In this document: in pieces, positions 41,438-50,308 of the stretch | Numbering within the stretch: the stretch's first letter is position 1 | Layout: every line of letters starts with the position of its first letter | NCBI GenBank assembly: GCA_043497085.1 | Contig: JBIEKI010000005.1 | DNA length: 64,000 bases | Direction: 5' to 3' (one strand) | From: Thalassobacillus sp043497085 | GTDB taxonomy: Bacteria > Bacillota > Bacilli > Bacillales > Halobacillaceae | Notes under the pieces: generated by a model | Databases searched by the model: none | What the model saw: the letters and a program-made list of their open reading frames with translations, nothing else | What the model was told of the DNA's origin: nothing | Translations under genes and position numbers: made by a program

Positions 41438-42604
41438 ATGGACAAAAAAGATGTAGCTGGAATTCGCAGACAGTTTAAAGTAGACAATGACTTATTGAAG
41501 ATTTCTGATCTTTTTAATGTATATATCATGAAAGAAACGACGGAAATTTTTCATTATCAGAGTCAGCCGTTCGAAATGCTCGATAGAGATCAACAGGAGC
41601 TGTTCATCAATAATTTCAAGAAAGTACTGACAGGTCAGCTGGATGAAAAATTGTTTGAGCTTAAATTTCAACGGGATGCTGACAACCACACCCAACTCAT
41701 CTTACATAGAGGGCTGCTTAGCAGCGAACTCGAAGACTGGAAGGCACAAATGCTGCAAATGACAGAAAAGATCATTAAAGATCATCCTTACGAAAAAGAT
41801 GTCGTCATCTCCTTCATTCGCGCCGAATATATGAAGCCGATGAAGCGACGCAATGAAGAAACGGAAGAAAGCGAACGGGACGCTGTCTATTCTCATCCCT
41901 TTATCCTTTGCAGCATCAATAAAACGCAGGAGCCTAAAAGAGAATGGCAATTCGACTATATCGAGAAAGAATTCAAGTACAATATCGAGGTGGATCCAGT
42001 TATCGATCTCAATGCCCCTATGGCTGGATTCCTTTTCCCGTGCTTTACTGACAACTCAGCCGATGTAAACCATATACTCTATAGTGCCGGCAAGGCAAAT
42101 GAGCCTGACTACCAATTTATCGAAGAAGTTCTGAATGGCGAAGAAATCATGACAGCAAAAGAAGACAAAGCGGTGTTTGAAGAAGTTATCAGAGATGTCG
42201 TCGGAGATCAGCTTCCTCCATCTACCCTGGCTACTGTTTATGGAGAAATCAATAATGTTGTAGAGGAAAATGAAGAAGGAGAAACCCCAAAGCTCGATTA
42301 CAATGACGTCGAGCGGGTTTTGAGTAGAAGTGGCGCGCAAGTCGAAGCCGAAAAAGTGAAAGACGCTTTTCAAAGAATCACCGATGACGAAACCTACGAA
42401 CTGAAAGCAAGCAGCATCGTTCCCAAATATAAGTCAAAGTCCATTAAAATCAATACAAAAGTAGCTAATATTTCTATCAGCCCCCAGGATTTGCAGTTTG
42501 TGAGGCAAGTCAACAATAATGGGAAACGTTACATTATGATTGAAGTCGAAGAGGATGCAGAGATTGAAGGATTCAAGATGCTTCCGGAAGCTTTTGGTGA
42601 ATAA
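41438..42604 (+). CDS. DUF4317 family protein
   Basis: 388 residues, soluble and highly charged. The N-terminus M-D-K-K-D-V-A-G-I-R-R-Q-F-K-V-D-N-D-L-L-K-I and the presence of a stretch like I-K-I-N-T-K-V-A-N-I-S-I-S-P near the end fit the DUF4317 family, of unknown function. AGGAGTGAAGAATTA precedes the ATG at 41438; the upstream frame to 41381 is not used. It is a single gene between a divergent yuiD-like gene and a convergent UPF0158 gene. Confidence 0.82.
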   Translation: MDKKDVAGIRRQFKVDNDLLKISDLFNVYIMKETTEIFHYQSQPFEMLDRDQQELFINNFKKVLTGQLDEKLFELKFQRDADNHTQLILHRGLLSSELEDWKAQMLQMTEKIIKDHPYEKDVVISFIRAEYMKPMKRRNEETEESERDAVYSHPFILCSINKTQEPKREWQFDYIEKEFKYNIEVDPVIDLNAPMAGFLFPCFTDNSADVNHILYSAGKANEPDYQFIEEVLNGEEIMTAKEDKAVFEEVIRDVVGDQLPPSTLATVYGEINNVVEENEEGETPKLDYNDVERVLSRSGAQVEAEKVKDAFQRITDDETYELKASSIVPKYKSKSIKINTKVANISISPQDLQFVRQVNNNGKRYIMIEVEEDAEIEGFKMLPEAFGE

Positions 42605-42634
42605 CGCTTGATAAATCCAACTGCATGTAATACT

Positions 42635-42669
42635 GAAGGCATTCTCTCATTGAGAATGCCTTCTTTTTG
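42635..42669 (+). terminator. Rho-independent terminator of the DUF4317 gene
   Basis: GAAGGCATTCTC and GAGAATGCCTTC form a 12-bp stem around TCATT, followed by TTTTTG. Confidence 0.9.
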
Positions 42670-42677
42670 TGAAATAA

Positions 42678-43139
42678 TCATGCCTCACAATTAATATCGT
42701 TATTATCACACCACTCTCTAGCGATTGCTTCCATCTTCTTATCTCGGAATTGATACCATTCCTGGTCAATCCCCCAGCGCTGTACCTGATCTTTAAACCT
42801 GCGGAAAGCACCACGGCCACGAATAGCTTTCAACAGCTGCTCTCGCTTTCTTTCGTCTCCTAACTGGAAACAAAAATCCTCCATCATGATATATTCGTTA
42901 ATCTCAAATTTATCAGGTAAACTTACAAAGCGATCTGGATACTCGAGGCATAAATCGGCCCTTTCCCTTTCTTCCTGCTGCCAGTCCGGCAAATGGTCAA
43001 ATGGCTCTCCATCTTCAGCATCCTGATAAGCTTGTTCACTTAAATGTATGAATGTATAAGTTTCGCGGTCAAATAACGTATAATATTCATCCATTTGCAT
43101 ATCAATGACTTCGCCCACTTCTTTCAGTTTAACCTTCAT
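42678..43139 (-). CDS. UPF0158 family protein
   Basis: 153 residues, acidic and soluble. The family core is F-V-S-L-P-D-K-F-E-I-N-E-Y-x-x-M-E-D-F (about 70-88), then A-I-R-G-R-G-A-F-R-R-F-K-D (about 106-118) and W-Y-Q-F-R-D (about 128-133). The function is unknown. AAAGGG lies 8 bases before the ATG at 43137-43139, preferred over the GTG at 43148. Confidence 0.85.
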   Translation of the reverse strand: MKVKLKEVGEVIDMQMDEYYTLFDRETYTFIHLSEQAYQDAEDGEPFDHLPDWQQEERERADLCLEYPDRFVSLPDKFEINEYIMMEDFCFQLGDERKREQLLKAIRGRGAFRRFKDQVQRWGIDQEWYQFRDKKMEAIAREWCDNNDINCEA

Positions 43140-43205
43140 TCCTTTCACCCTTTCTTATATAGTAATAACTAACTACTTATAGCTTGAGAGAGTATATTAA
43201 TATAT

Positions 43206-43237
43206 AAAAAAGCAGCAGCCTGATTAAGGCTCCTGCT
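43206..43237 (-). terminator. Rho-independent terminator of rlmCD
   Basis: On the minus strand AGCAGGAGCCT and AGGCTGCTGCT pair with a single mismatch around TAATC, followed by TTTTTTAT. Confidence 0.85.
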
Positions 43238-43243
43238 CTTCTA

Positions 43244-44620
43244 TTACATTTTCTTCTCCAACCACGAGACGCACTCTACGTGAGAAGTCTGCGGGAACAT
43301 ATCGACCGGCTGCACTTCTTTCGTTTCATAACCCCCATCTTCGAGAATTTTCAAATCACGCGCTAAGGTCGATGGATTACACGATACGTAAACGATACGC
43401 TCCGGTTCCATTTCTAACATCGACTGCAACAATTGCTCATCGCAGCCTTTTCTAGGTGGGTCGACAACAATAACATCCGGATTCAGCCCTTGTGACTTCC
43501 ACCATGGCATCACTTTTTCGGCCTGGCCTACATAGAATTCTGCGTTATCAATGTGATTTAACTTAGCATTTTCCTTTGCATCTGCAACAGCTTCGGGCAC
43601 CACTTCGACGCCATACACTTTTTTAGCGTTCTGGGCTAAGAAAAGCGATATCGTACCGATTCCGCAGTAGGCATCGATGACTTGCTCTTTTCCAGTTAAT
43701 GCTGCGTAGTCCAATGCTTGATCATATAACGTTTTCGTTTGGCTAGGATTAACTTGATAAAATGATTTAGGCGATATGGCAAATTTGATATCGCCGATGG
43801 TATCGTAAATATATTCTTCGCCGTAAAGCACCTTTGTATCGTCACCCAATACGACATTCGTCCGTTTGGGATTTACATTTTGAACAATCGACTTCACACT
43901 TGGATAGGCTTCCCGTATTTCATCAATCAGCTTGTCCTGGTCAGGTATTTCTTTTGTTCTTGTGACCAATACGACCATGACATCCTGGGTGTTCTGCCCG
44001 GTACGGACCATGATATGGCGCAATACGCCACGATTGCTCTCTTCATCATAGGCTCGAATTCCGTATCGCTCGGCGATACGGCGCACCGCTTCAACCATCC
44101 GGTCATTTGATTCATCCTGGACGACACAAGTATCCATATCGATGATATTATGACTCCGTTTTTGATAAAATCCAGCAACCAGGCGACCATCATGCTCTCC
44201 CACTGGCATCTGAACTTTGTTACGATAGCGCCATGGGTCCTTCATTCCTTTTACCGGGTGAACAGGTACATGTTCGAGATGGCCAATTTTACGCATCGCA
44301 TCTTTGACCTGCTTCTGCTTCATTTCCAGCTGCATATCGTAGCTCATATGCTGGATTTGGCATCCACCGCACTGGAAAAAGACATTGCAAGGCGGCTCCA
44401 CACGTTCCTGACTTTTCTCATGCAGGTCGAGCAGTTTACCGAACCCAAAGTTCTTCTTTACTTTGACAACTTTCACTGTCGCTTTTTCGCCTGGCAGTCC
44501 ATAGGGAACAAATAGCGGATAGCCATCAATTTTTCCGACGCCGTCTCCTTCATGGGTCAAATCCTCAAAAGTCAGTTCCACCCTTTGATTTTTTTGTACT
44601 GGCGGCTTTGGTTTAGCCAT
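43244..44620 (-). CDS. rlmCD: 23S rRNA (uracil-C5)-methyltransferase RlmCD
   Basis: 458 residues. An N-terminal TRAM RNA-binding domain (about 10-68) is followed by an Fe-S cluster loop (C-N-V-F-F-Q-C-G-G-C, with a further Cys downstream) and the SAM-binding core (V-I-D-A-Y-C-G-I-G-T-I-S-L). The catalytic nucleophile Cys is in Y-V-S-C-N-P-S-T-L-A-R-D near the end. In B. subtilis the single enzyme YefA/RlmCD methylates both U747 and U1939. The gene follows dagK, as in B. subtilis. AAAGGACGATGTAAA precedes the ATG. Confidence 0.93.
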   Translation of the reverse strand: MAKPKPPVQKNQRVELTFEDLTHEGDGVGKIDGYPLFVPYGLPGEKATVKVVKVKKNFGFGKLLDLHEKSQERVEPPCNVFFQCGGCQIQHMSYDMQLEMKQKQVKDAMRKIGHLEHVPVHPVKGMKDPWRYRNKVQMPVGEHDGRLVAGFYQKRSHNIIDMDTCVVQDESNDRMVEAVRRIAERYGIRAYDEESNRGVLRHIMVRTGQNTQDVMVVLVTRTKEIPDQDKLIDEIREAYPSVKSIVQNVNPKRTNVVLGDDTKVLYGEEYIYDTIGDIKFAISPKSFYQVNPSQTKTLYDQALDYAALTGKEQVIDAYCGIGTISLFLAQNAKKVYGVEVVPEAVADAKENAKLNHIDNAEFYVGQAEKVMPWWKSQGLNPDVIVVDPPRKGCDEQLLQSMLEMEPERIVYVSCNPSTLARDLKILEDGGYETKEVQPVDMFPQTSHVECVSWLEKKM

Positions 44621-44641
44621 TTTACATCGTCCTTTTTCTTA

Positions 44642-44704
44642 AGTTTTCTCAAAATTAACGCCAACGCTCAATTCCAGAAGAATAACGCCCAATTATATGA
44701 GAGA
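44642..44704. repeat. Degenerate direct-repeat array, about 21-bp period (array C)
   Basis: Three units: CTCAAAATTAACGCCAACG (19 bp), then one starting CTCAATTCCAGAAG (21 bp), then CCCAATTATATGAGAG. The shared AACGCTCAATT / AACGCCCAATT words are 21 bp apart (44663 and 44684). It lies upstream of rlmCD. Confidence 0.5.
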
Positions 44705-44798
44705 GAGTGAAAACACCCTCATCATTCACTTTCATATCAAATATTTAATAGGTGTTCGCTGACAAAAGTTTAACACAATACCCTTTTGAAAGCGAAAA

Positions 44799-44824
44799 GG
44801 CTGTAGATATTCATATCTACAGCC
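44799..44824 (-). terminator. Rho-independent terminator of dagK
   Basis: GGCTGTAGATAT and ATATCTACAGCC form a 12-bp perfect stem with a 2-base centre, followed on the minus strand by TTTTCG. The T-run is short. Confidence 0.7.
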
Positions 44825-44833
44825 CCTCCGGCT

Positions 44834-45769
44834 CTATTTCATATCGATGTCTTCTAATTTCTTTTCTTCTGCGACAAATTTATCTTCAGGGACAAAAAAG
44901 TCGATATGTCGATACAAATTTACAAATTTCCCGGGCAATAATCCACCATATTCCCCGTCGATATTCAACTGCATCTTCTCTTCGGTGTGCACTTTGATCA
45001 GACTTGCCTTGGTATAAATGATATGCGGATCATTTAAATGCCTTCCCTGGGCTGCTAATGAAGCGATCCGGATAAAATCGGCCATGTTCATCTTTTTGAT
45101 GATCAGCAGGTCGAATAACCCATCGTTCATTTCGGCACCCGGTGCCAGCTTCTCGAAGCCACCGACTGAGTTTGTATTAGAAACGAGGAAAAGCATGATT
45201 TCCCCTTTAAATTCTTTGCCGTCATACTCTATTTCTACATAGGTCGGCCTAAGTGAAGGGAGCATCTCGATTCCTTTCAAATAATAGGCAAGCTGACCCA
45301 GCATCGTTTTAAGCTTGCTAGGTACCTCATAGGAAAGTTCGGTCAATTTTCCTCCCCCGGCAATATTCATGAAGTACTGATTATTGACTCTGCCGATATC
45401 CAACGCTACAGAATGATCATCCAGAATGACATCGACCGCTTTATGGATATTATTACGTGGTACAGAAAGTGCGCGTGCAAAATCGTTGGTCGTGCCGACA
45501 GGGATGATGCCGAGCTTTGGACGGTTTTTCTGTTCAGCGATGCCATTAATCACTTCGTTGATCGTTCCATCACCGCCAGCCGCTACTACGACATCAAAAC
45601 CACGCTGAACCGCAATGGTAGCGGCTTCTGTCGCATCACCCGCACAGGTAGTGGCATGTGTTGATGTTTCGTAGCCGGCTTGCTCAAAGCGCTGCAGTAC
45701 ATCAGGTAATACTTTTTTAAATACTTCCCTTCCGGAGGTCGGATTATAGATGATCCGAGCACGTTTCAT
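44834..45769 (-). CDS. dagK: Diacylglycerol kinase (YerQ/DgkB type)
   Basis: 311 residues of the DAGK catalytic superfamily. It phosphorylates diacylglycerol released by lipoteichoic acid synthesis. The nucleotide loop is V-A-A-G-G-D-G-T-I-N-E-V (about 62-73), followed by G-I-I-P-V-G-T-T-N-D-F-A-R (about 87-99) and a C-terminal N-I-D-G-E-Y-G. The order gatB-dagK-rlmCD is the same as gatB-yerQ-yefA in B. subtilis. GGGGGAGACCTT precedes the ATG. A TATAAT on the minus strand at 45837-45842 may be its promoter. Confidence 0.94.
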   Translation of the reverse strand: MKRARIIYNPTSGREVFKKVLPDVLQRFEQAGYETSTHATTCAGDATEAATIAVQRGFDVVVAAGGDGTINEVINGIAEQKNRPKLGIIPVGTTNDFARALSVPRNNIHKAVDVILDDHSVALDIGRVNNQYFMNIAGGGKLTELSYEVPSKLKTMLGQLAYYLKGIEMLPSLRPTYVEIEYDGKEFKGEIMLFLVSNTNSVGGFEKLAPGAEMNDGLFDLLIIKKMNMADFIRIASLAAQGRHLNDPHIIYTKASLIKVHTEEKMQLNIDGEYGGLLPGKFVNLYRHIDFFVPEDKFVAEEKKLEDIDMK

Positions 45770-45869
45770 AAGGTCTCCCCCTCATCCAGGCTTGTTCCAT
45801 TATCTATCATAGCTTGTTTACATTTTTTTCGCCATTATTATAGTGTATGGTCCAAAATTTTAAACATAC

Positions 45870-45897
45870 AAAAGCACGCAGTTCTATGCGTGCTTTC
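45870..45897 (-). terminator. Rho-independent terminator of gatCAB
   Basis: AAAGCACGCA and TGCGTGCTTT form a 10-bp stem around GTTCTA, followed by TTTTG on the minus strand. Confidence 0.82.
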
Positions 45898-45927
45898 GCA
45901 AGCCAGTGTTCTGTTCTTTAGTATGAT

Positions 45928-47358
45928 TTAGTGTTTTTCCATTTCCGAAAGAATGATCTTGTTGACCATCGGCGGATTCGCTTGTCCTTTAGTTTCTTTC
46001 ATGACCTGACCGACAAGGAAACCAAGGGCACGGTCTTTCCCATTCTTATAATCCTCAATCGACTGCTGATTGTCATCAAGAATCTTCGTGATGATTTCAG
46101 TCAGCTGGCCTTCATCAGAAATCTGTACAAGCCCTTTTTCTTTGACGATTTTCTCTGGATCGCCGCCTTTTTCAACTAGTTCGGCAAAAACTTTTTTGGC
46201 GATTTTAGAAGAAATTGTACCGTCTTCAAGCAGCTTGATCATCTTAGCAAGCGATTCCGGAGTTAATGCTATCTCATCGAACTCCTTTTGCTGCTTGTTC
46301 AGATGAGCGGAAACTTCACCCATCAGCCAGTTGGAGGCTTGTTTGACGTCCGCTCCATGATTGATGGTTTCTTCAAAGAAATCAGACATGGCTTTGTTAT
46401 TGGTAAGCACCATTGCATCATATTCCGGAAGCTCAAGGTTTTCAATATAACGTTTCTTTCGTGCATCCGGGAGCTCTGGAATTTCTGCACGAATACGCTC
46501 TTTCCAATCTTCATCGATATACAGTGGAACCAAATCCGGTTCCGGGAAGTAACGATAATCGTCCGAACCTTCTTTGACACGCATTAAAATCGTTTCTTTC
46601 GTCTGTTCATCATAACGGCGTGTCTCCTGCAGGATTTCCCCTCCGGAAAGCAGCACTTGCGCCTGTCGCTTTTCTTCAAACTCCAGACCTTTTTGCACAA
46701 AGGAGAATGAATTCAAGTTCTTCAACTCTGTCTTGGTACCGAACTCCTCTTGTCCGATTGGGCGCAGGGAAAGGTTGGCATCACAACGGAGTGAACCTTC
46801 TTCCATCTTACAGTCCGATACACCGGTGTACTGGATGATATTCTTCAGTTTTTCCAGGTAGGCATATGCTTCTTGTGGAGAACGAATATCGGGTTCCGAT
46901 ACGATCTCTACAAGCGGTGTACCCTGGCGGTTATAGTCGACCAGCGAGTAGCCTTCGTCGCTATGAGTCAGCTTACCAGCATCTTCTTCTAAATGAAGAC
47001 GAGTAATTCCGATACGCTTTTTTACCCCATCAACTTCGATATCGATATGGCCGTTTTCCCCAATGGGCTGATCGAATTGGGAAATCTGGTAGGCTTTCGG
47101 GTTATCGGGATAGAAGTAGTTCTTCCGGTCGAACTTAGTGTCTGTCGCAATCTCACAATTTAAAGCCATTGCAGCTTTCATAGCGAAATTGACCGCTTCC
47201 TCATTCAATACAGGAAGAACACCAGGATACCCGAGGTCAATTGGGTTTACGTTTGTATTCGGCTCATCTCCAAACATATTAGGAGATGGGCTGAAGATTT
47301 TTGAGTTTGTTTTTAGTTCTACGTGTACTTCGAGACCGATTACTGTTTCAAAGTTCAT
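45928..47358 (-). CDS. gatB: Asp-tRNA(Asn)/Glu-tRNA(Gln) amidotransferase subunit B
   Basis: 476 residues. It starts M-N-F-E-T-V-I-G-L-E-V-H-V-E-L-K-T, the family signature, and contains the D-K-N-Y-F-Y-P-D-like stretch (R-K-N-Y-F-Y-P-D-N-P-K-A-Y-Q-I-S-Q), the kinase-type catalytic part and the C-terminal YqeY-like tail domain (about 330-476). GatB activates the mis-charged glutamate or aspartate with ATP. It overlaps gatA by 4 bp; GGAGGTGCGCAGTC lies inside the gatA end. Confidence 0.97.
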   Translation of the reverse strand: MNFETVIGLEVHVELKTNSKIFSPSPNMFGDEPNTNVNPIDLGYPGVLPVLNEEAVNFAMKAAMALNCEIATDTKFDRKNYFYPDNPKAYQISQFDQPIGENGHIDIEVDGVKKRIGITRLHLEEDAGKLTHSDEGYSLVDYNRQGTPLVEIVSEPDIRSPQEAYAYLEKLKNIIQYTGVSDCKMEEGSLRCDANLSLRPIGQEEFGTKTELKNLNSFSFVQKGLEFEEKRQAQVLLSGGEILQETRRYDEQTKETILMRVKEGSDDYRYFPEPDLVPLYIDEDWKERIRAEIPELPDARKKRYIENLELPEYDAMVLTNNKAMSDFFEETINHGADVKQASNWLMGEVSAHLNKQQKEFDEIALTPESLAKMIKLLEDGTISSKIAKKVFAELVEKGGDPEKIVKEKGLVQISDEGQLTEIITKILDDNQQSIEDYKNGKDRALGFLVGQVMKETKGQANPPMVNKIILSEMEKH

Positions 47359-48827
47359 GACTGCGCACCTCCAAGGGATGGGCGTTGTTTATGAAAATCT
47401 GTCGTTTGCTCAAAAGCATGTGCCGTGCGATACACAGTGGTTTCATCAAAGTGCTTACCGATGATTTGCAGTCCGATCGGAAGTCCATCTGATGAGAACC
47501 CGCATGGCACAGAAATTCCTGGGACTCCTGCAAGGTTGACTGGAATCGTCAAAATATCATTGGCATACATCGTCAGTGGGTCATCTACGATCTCACCAAC
47601 TTTGAAAGCAGGTGTCGGGGTTGTCGGTCCGATAATGACATCGTAGTCTTCCAACACTTTTTCAAAATCATTCTTAATCAATGTACGTACTTGCTGTGCT
47701 TTTTTATAATAAGCATCGTAGTATCCAGAGCTTAGCGCAAACGTACCAAGCATGATACGGCGTTTCACTTCATCACCAAAACCTTCGGAACGGGAACGCT
47801 TGAACATATCAAGCATGGTTTCGGCATTTTGTGTACGAACACCGTAACGGACACCATCAAAACGAGCAAGGTTAGCAGAGGCTTCTGAAGATGCCAGCAA
47901 ATAATACGTTGCTACTGCATATTTGGAATGCGGAAGGGAAACCTCTTCCCATGTCGCGCCAAGTTCTTCGTATTTTCTCAACGCGCTCATAACAGCTTCT
48001 TTCACTTCAGGAGCGACGCCTTCACTTAGATATTCTTTCGGTACGCCAATTTTCAACCCTTTGACATCCCCTGTTAAAGCATCGGTGAATTTCGGCACGT
48101 CAACATCCGCAGAGGTAGCGTCCATTTTGTCGTGTCCGGAAATCGCTTCAAGCAAATAAGCGTTATCTTCTACCGTTCTGGTGATTGGTCCGATTTGGTC
48201 CAGAGAAGAAGCAAAAGCGACTAACCCGAACCGTGAAACGCGCCCGTATGTCGGCTTCAATCCGACCACACCACAGAATGCCGCCGGCTGACGGATGGAT
48301 CCCCCTGTATCTGAACCGAGTGAGAAAAACACTTCGCCTGCAGCGACAGAAGCAGCAGAACCACCACTGGAACCGCCAGGAACGTAATCCGTATTCCATG
48401 GGTTGCGTGTTGCATAGTAACTGGAATTCTCGTTGGAAGAACCCATTGCGAATTCATCCATATTCAATTTACCAATTGTTACAGACTTAGCATCTGCTAA
48501 TTTTTCTACAACCGTTGCATTATATAACGGATCGGTGAAGTTATCCAAAAATTGGCTGGCACAAGTCGTGCGCAAGCCCTTGGTAACAATGTTGTCCTTC
48601 ACGCCGATCGGCAGTCCGAATAAAGCTGCAGATTCCGTTCCACGTGATGCATCCAGTTCTTCTGCTTGCTTTAATGCTTGTTCTTTATTCAAAGTCAAAA
48701 ATGCTTTGACTTCGCCATCCACTGCTTCAATACGCTGGTACGATTCTTCGACCAGGTCCGTAACACTGATTTCTTTATTATGTAGCTTCTCCTGAAGCTC
48801 TCTTAATGTGTAGTCAAACAATGACAT
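47355..48827 (-). CDS. gatA: Asp-tRNA(Asn)/Glu-tRNA(Gln) amidotransferase subunit A
   Basis: 490 residues of the amidase-signature family. The Ser-cisSer-Lys triad is visible: Lys in G-V-K-D-N-I-V (about 76-82), the serines in P-G-G-S-S-G-G-S-A-A (about 149-158) and G-S-D-T-G-G-S-I-R-Q-P-A (about 171-182). GatA releases ammonia from glutamine for GatB. AAAGGAGGTACACCT precedes the ATG. It lies 13 bp after gatC. Confidence 0.97.
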   Translation of the reverse strand: MSLFDYTLRELQEKLHNKEISVTDLVEESYQRIEAVDGEVKAFLTLNKEQALKQAEELDASRGTESAALFGLPIGVKDNIVTKGLRTTCASQFLDNFTDPLYNATVVEKLADAKSVTIGKLNMDEFAMGSSNENSSYYATRNPWNTDYVPGGSSGGSAASVAAGEVFFSLGSDTGGSIRQPAAFCGVVGLKPTYGRVSRFGLVAFASSLDQIGPITRTVEDNAYLLEAISGHDKMDATSADVDVPKFTDALTGDVKGLKIGVPKEYLSEGVAPEVKEAVMSALRKYEELGATWEEVSLPHSKYAVATYYLLASSEASANLARFDGVRYGVRTQNAETMLDMFKRSRSEGFGDEVKRRIMLGTFALSSGYYDAYYKKAQQVRTLIKNDFEKVLEDYDVIIGPTTPTPAFKVGEIVDDPLTMYANDILTIPVNLAGVPGISVPCGFSSDGLPIGLQIIGKHFDETTVYRTAHAFEQTTDFHKQRPSLGGAQS

Positions 48828-48840
48828 AGGTGTACCTCCT

Positions 48841-49131
48841 TTATTCCAAAATAGATGGAACCTTGAATTGTCCGTCTTTATGATCTGGTGCGTTATTTAT
48901 TACATCTTCTTTCTCCAGCCACTTTCTCGGCTCGTCCTTACGCATGACATTCTTCAAGTCCAATACGTGTGTCGTCGGTTTGACATCGGTGGTATCCAGT
49001 TCATTTAATTGTTCGGCATACGTAATGATATCGTCCAACTGTTTTGTAAACATGTCCGCCTCTTCTTCACTAATCGCAAGACGGGCCAGATTGGCCACGT
49101 GTTTCACTTCATCTTTACTGATTCTAGACAT
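48841..49131 (-). CDS. gatC: Asp-tRNA(Asn)/Glu-tRNA(Gln) amidotransferase subunit C
   Basis: 96 residues. The start M-S-R-I-S-K-D-E-V-K-H-V-A-N-L-A-R-L-A-I-S and the stretch E-Q-L-N-E-L-D-T-T-D-V-K-P-T-T-H-V (about 50-66) are typical; the end is the conserved V-P-S-I-L-E. GatC stabilises the GatA-GatB complex. The frame is open to 49161, but GGAGGTTTGGTT lies before the ATG at 49129-49131. Confidence 0.96.
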   Translation of the reverse strand: MSRISKDEVKHVANLARLAISEEEADMFTKQLDDIITYAEQLNELDTTDVKPTTHVLDLKNVMRKDEPRKWLEKEDVINNAPDHKDGQFKVPSILE

Positions 49132-49171
49132 AACCAAACCTCCATTCAGTCTCGTACTCACATAATATTAG

Positions 49172-49180
49172 ATGATACCA
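49172..49180 (-). promoter_or_regulatory. Extended -10 promoter of gatCAB
   Basis: On the minus strand TGGTATCAT matches the extended -10 form in eight of nine positions. A weak -35, TTGCTT, is 18 bp upstream of the hexamer. It is about 45 bp before the gatC start. Confidence 0.45.
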
Positions 49181-49308
49181 AATGATTGATTCAATAAGCA
49201 ATGTTCAAGTTTTTCACCTTTCCTATCTTAACATAAAACAACGGATAGCTCATAAGAAACTCTTAAATAGGAAGGAAAGCATTACCGCAAGATTTTCTAT
49301 CCAAATCA

Positions 49309-49317
49309 TGCTATAAT
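49309..49317 (+). promoter_or_regulatory. Extended -10 promoter of the alpha/beta hydrolase gene
   Basis: TGCTATAAT is a full extended -10 consensus. It is about 110 bp upstream of the hydrolase start. The rest of the 295-bp gap between gatC and the hydrolase shows no gene or leader structure I can identify. Confidence 0.6.
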
Positions 49318-49426
49318 TTCGGTGGTACAACCGTTTTCACAACCAACACACCCTATCCCCTCATAGTTTAAGGACTAGAGCAAAGGGGAAGCATTTTTGT
49401 ATGTGTTGTCACAAAGGAGATCATCA

Positions 49427-50233
49427 ATGCTTGACTACGTTTTGAAAACAAAAGATTCTACATCTGAGTATGTTGTTTTTGTTCATGGTATTGGAGGAAA
49501 CTCTACGATATTTTATAAGCAGATTAAAGCTTTCCGTAAACATTTCAATGTATTGTCCATCCATCTGCCTGGACATGGTGATTCACCCAGCACGACATCT
49601 TATCCGGAAAAAATGAGCTTTCAAACGGTAAACGAGGAAATTATCGCTTTGCTCAACTATTTGAAGATCCCTAAGGCCCATTTTGTTGGAATTTCATTAG
49701 GGTCGATGGTTATCCAGAGCTTGATCAGTCATTTTCCTGAACGAGTAAGATCGACGGTACTTGGCGGCTCTATAGTCAGGTTGAATGCGATGGCAAAAGT
49801 ATTGCTCGTATTGGGTGAAGCACTCAAAAATTTCATGCCTTACCACGCACTATACAAATTGTTCGCGCGTATATTGATGCCAAGATCCAATCATAAATCA
49901 GGACGAGAAGCATTTGTCCGGGAAGCCAAAAAAATGAAGCGAAAAGATTTTTTGACCTGGTATAAAGTAGCCAGACACCCGAAAAAGACATTGAAGAAGA
50001 TCCACAAGGCAGCAAAGGTTCCAAAGTTATTTATCTCGGGAACACAGGATCATCTTTGTATCAAGGATGTTCGCAAGACAGTGCAAAAAGTTGCCCATGC
50101 CCAGTTAGCCGAAATTCCGGACTGCGGTCATGTCTGCAATATTGAACAAGCAGACAAGTTCAATGAGTTGGCAATCAACTTCATCAATCAGTATCGTCAT
50201 AAGAAAAAGATTCAAAACTCTATTGCTTTGTAA
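49427..50233 (+). CDS. Alpha/beta hydrolase
   Basis: 268 residues. The oxyanion motif is F-V-H-G-I-G-G-N-S (about 17-25); the nucleophile elbow is G-I-S-L-G-S-M (about 87-93) with the catalytic Ser; the catalytic Asp is in I-S-G-T-Q-D-H (about 206-212) and the His in D-C-G-H-V (about 232-236). It is a soluble esterase/peroxidase-like fold with basic cap region (about 115-190). AAAGGAGATCATCA precedes the ATG. It interrupts the otherwise minus-strand yer block, between gatC and putP. Substrate unknown. Confidence 0.87.
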   Translation: MLDYVLKTKDSTSEYVVFVHGIGGNSTIFYKQIKAFRKHFNVLSIHLPGHGDSPSTTSYPEKMSFQTVNEEIIALLNYLKIPKAHFVGISLGSMVIQSLISHFPERVRSTVLGGSIVRLNAMAKVLLVLGEALKNFMPYHALYKLFARILMPRSNHKSGREAFVREAKKMKRKDFLTWYKVARHPKKTLKKIHKAAKVPKLFISGTQDHLCIKDVRKTVQKVAHAQLAEIPDCGHVCNIEQADKFNELAINFINQYRHKKKIQNSIAL

Positions 50234-50253
50234 ACATTTCCATACAGAAAAAA

Positions 50254-50302
50254 AGAGGCTGTCCCAGTAAGTCTGTTGCAGACTTATGGGACAGCCCTTT
50301 TT
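50254..50302. terminator. Strong bidirectional Rho-independent terminator
   Basis: GGCTGTCCCA-G-TAAGTCTG and CAGACTTA-T-GGGACAGCC pair over 18 of 19 positions around TTG, with A- and T-runs outside. It serves both the hydrolase and putP. Confidence 0.92.
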
Positions 50303-50308
50303 ATTTGA

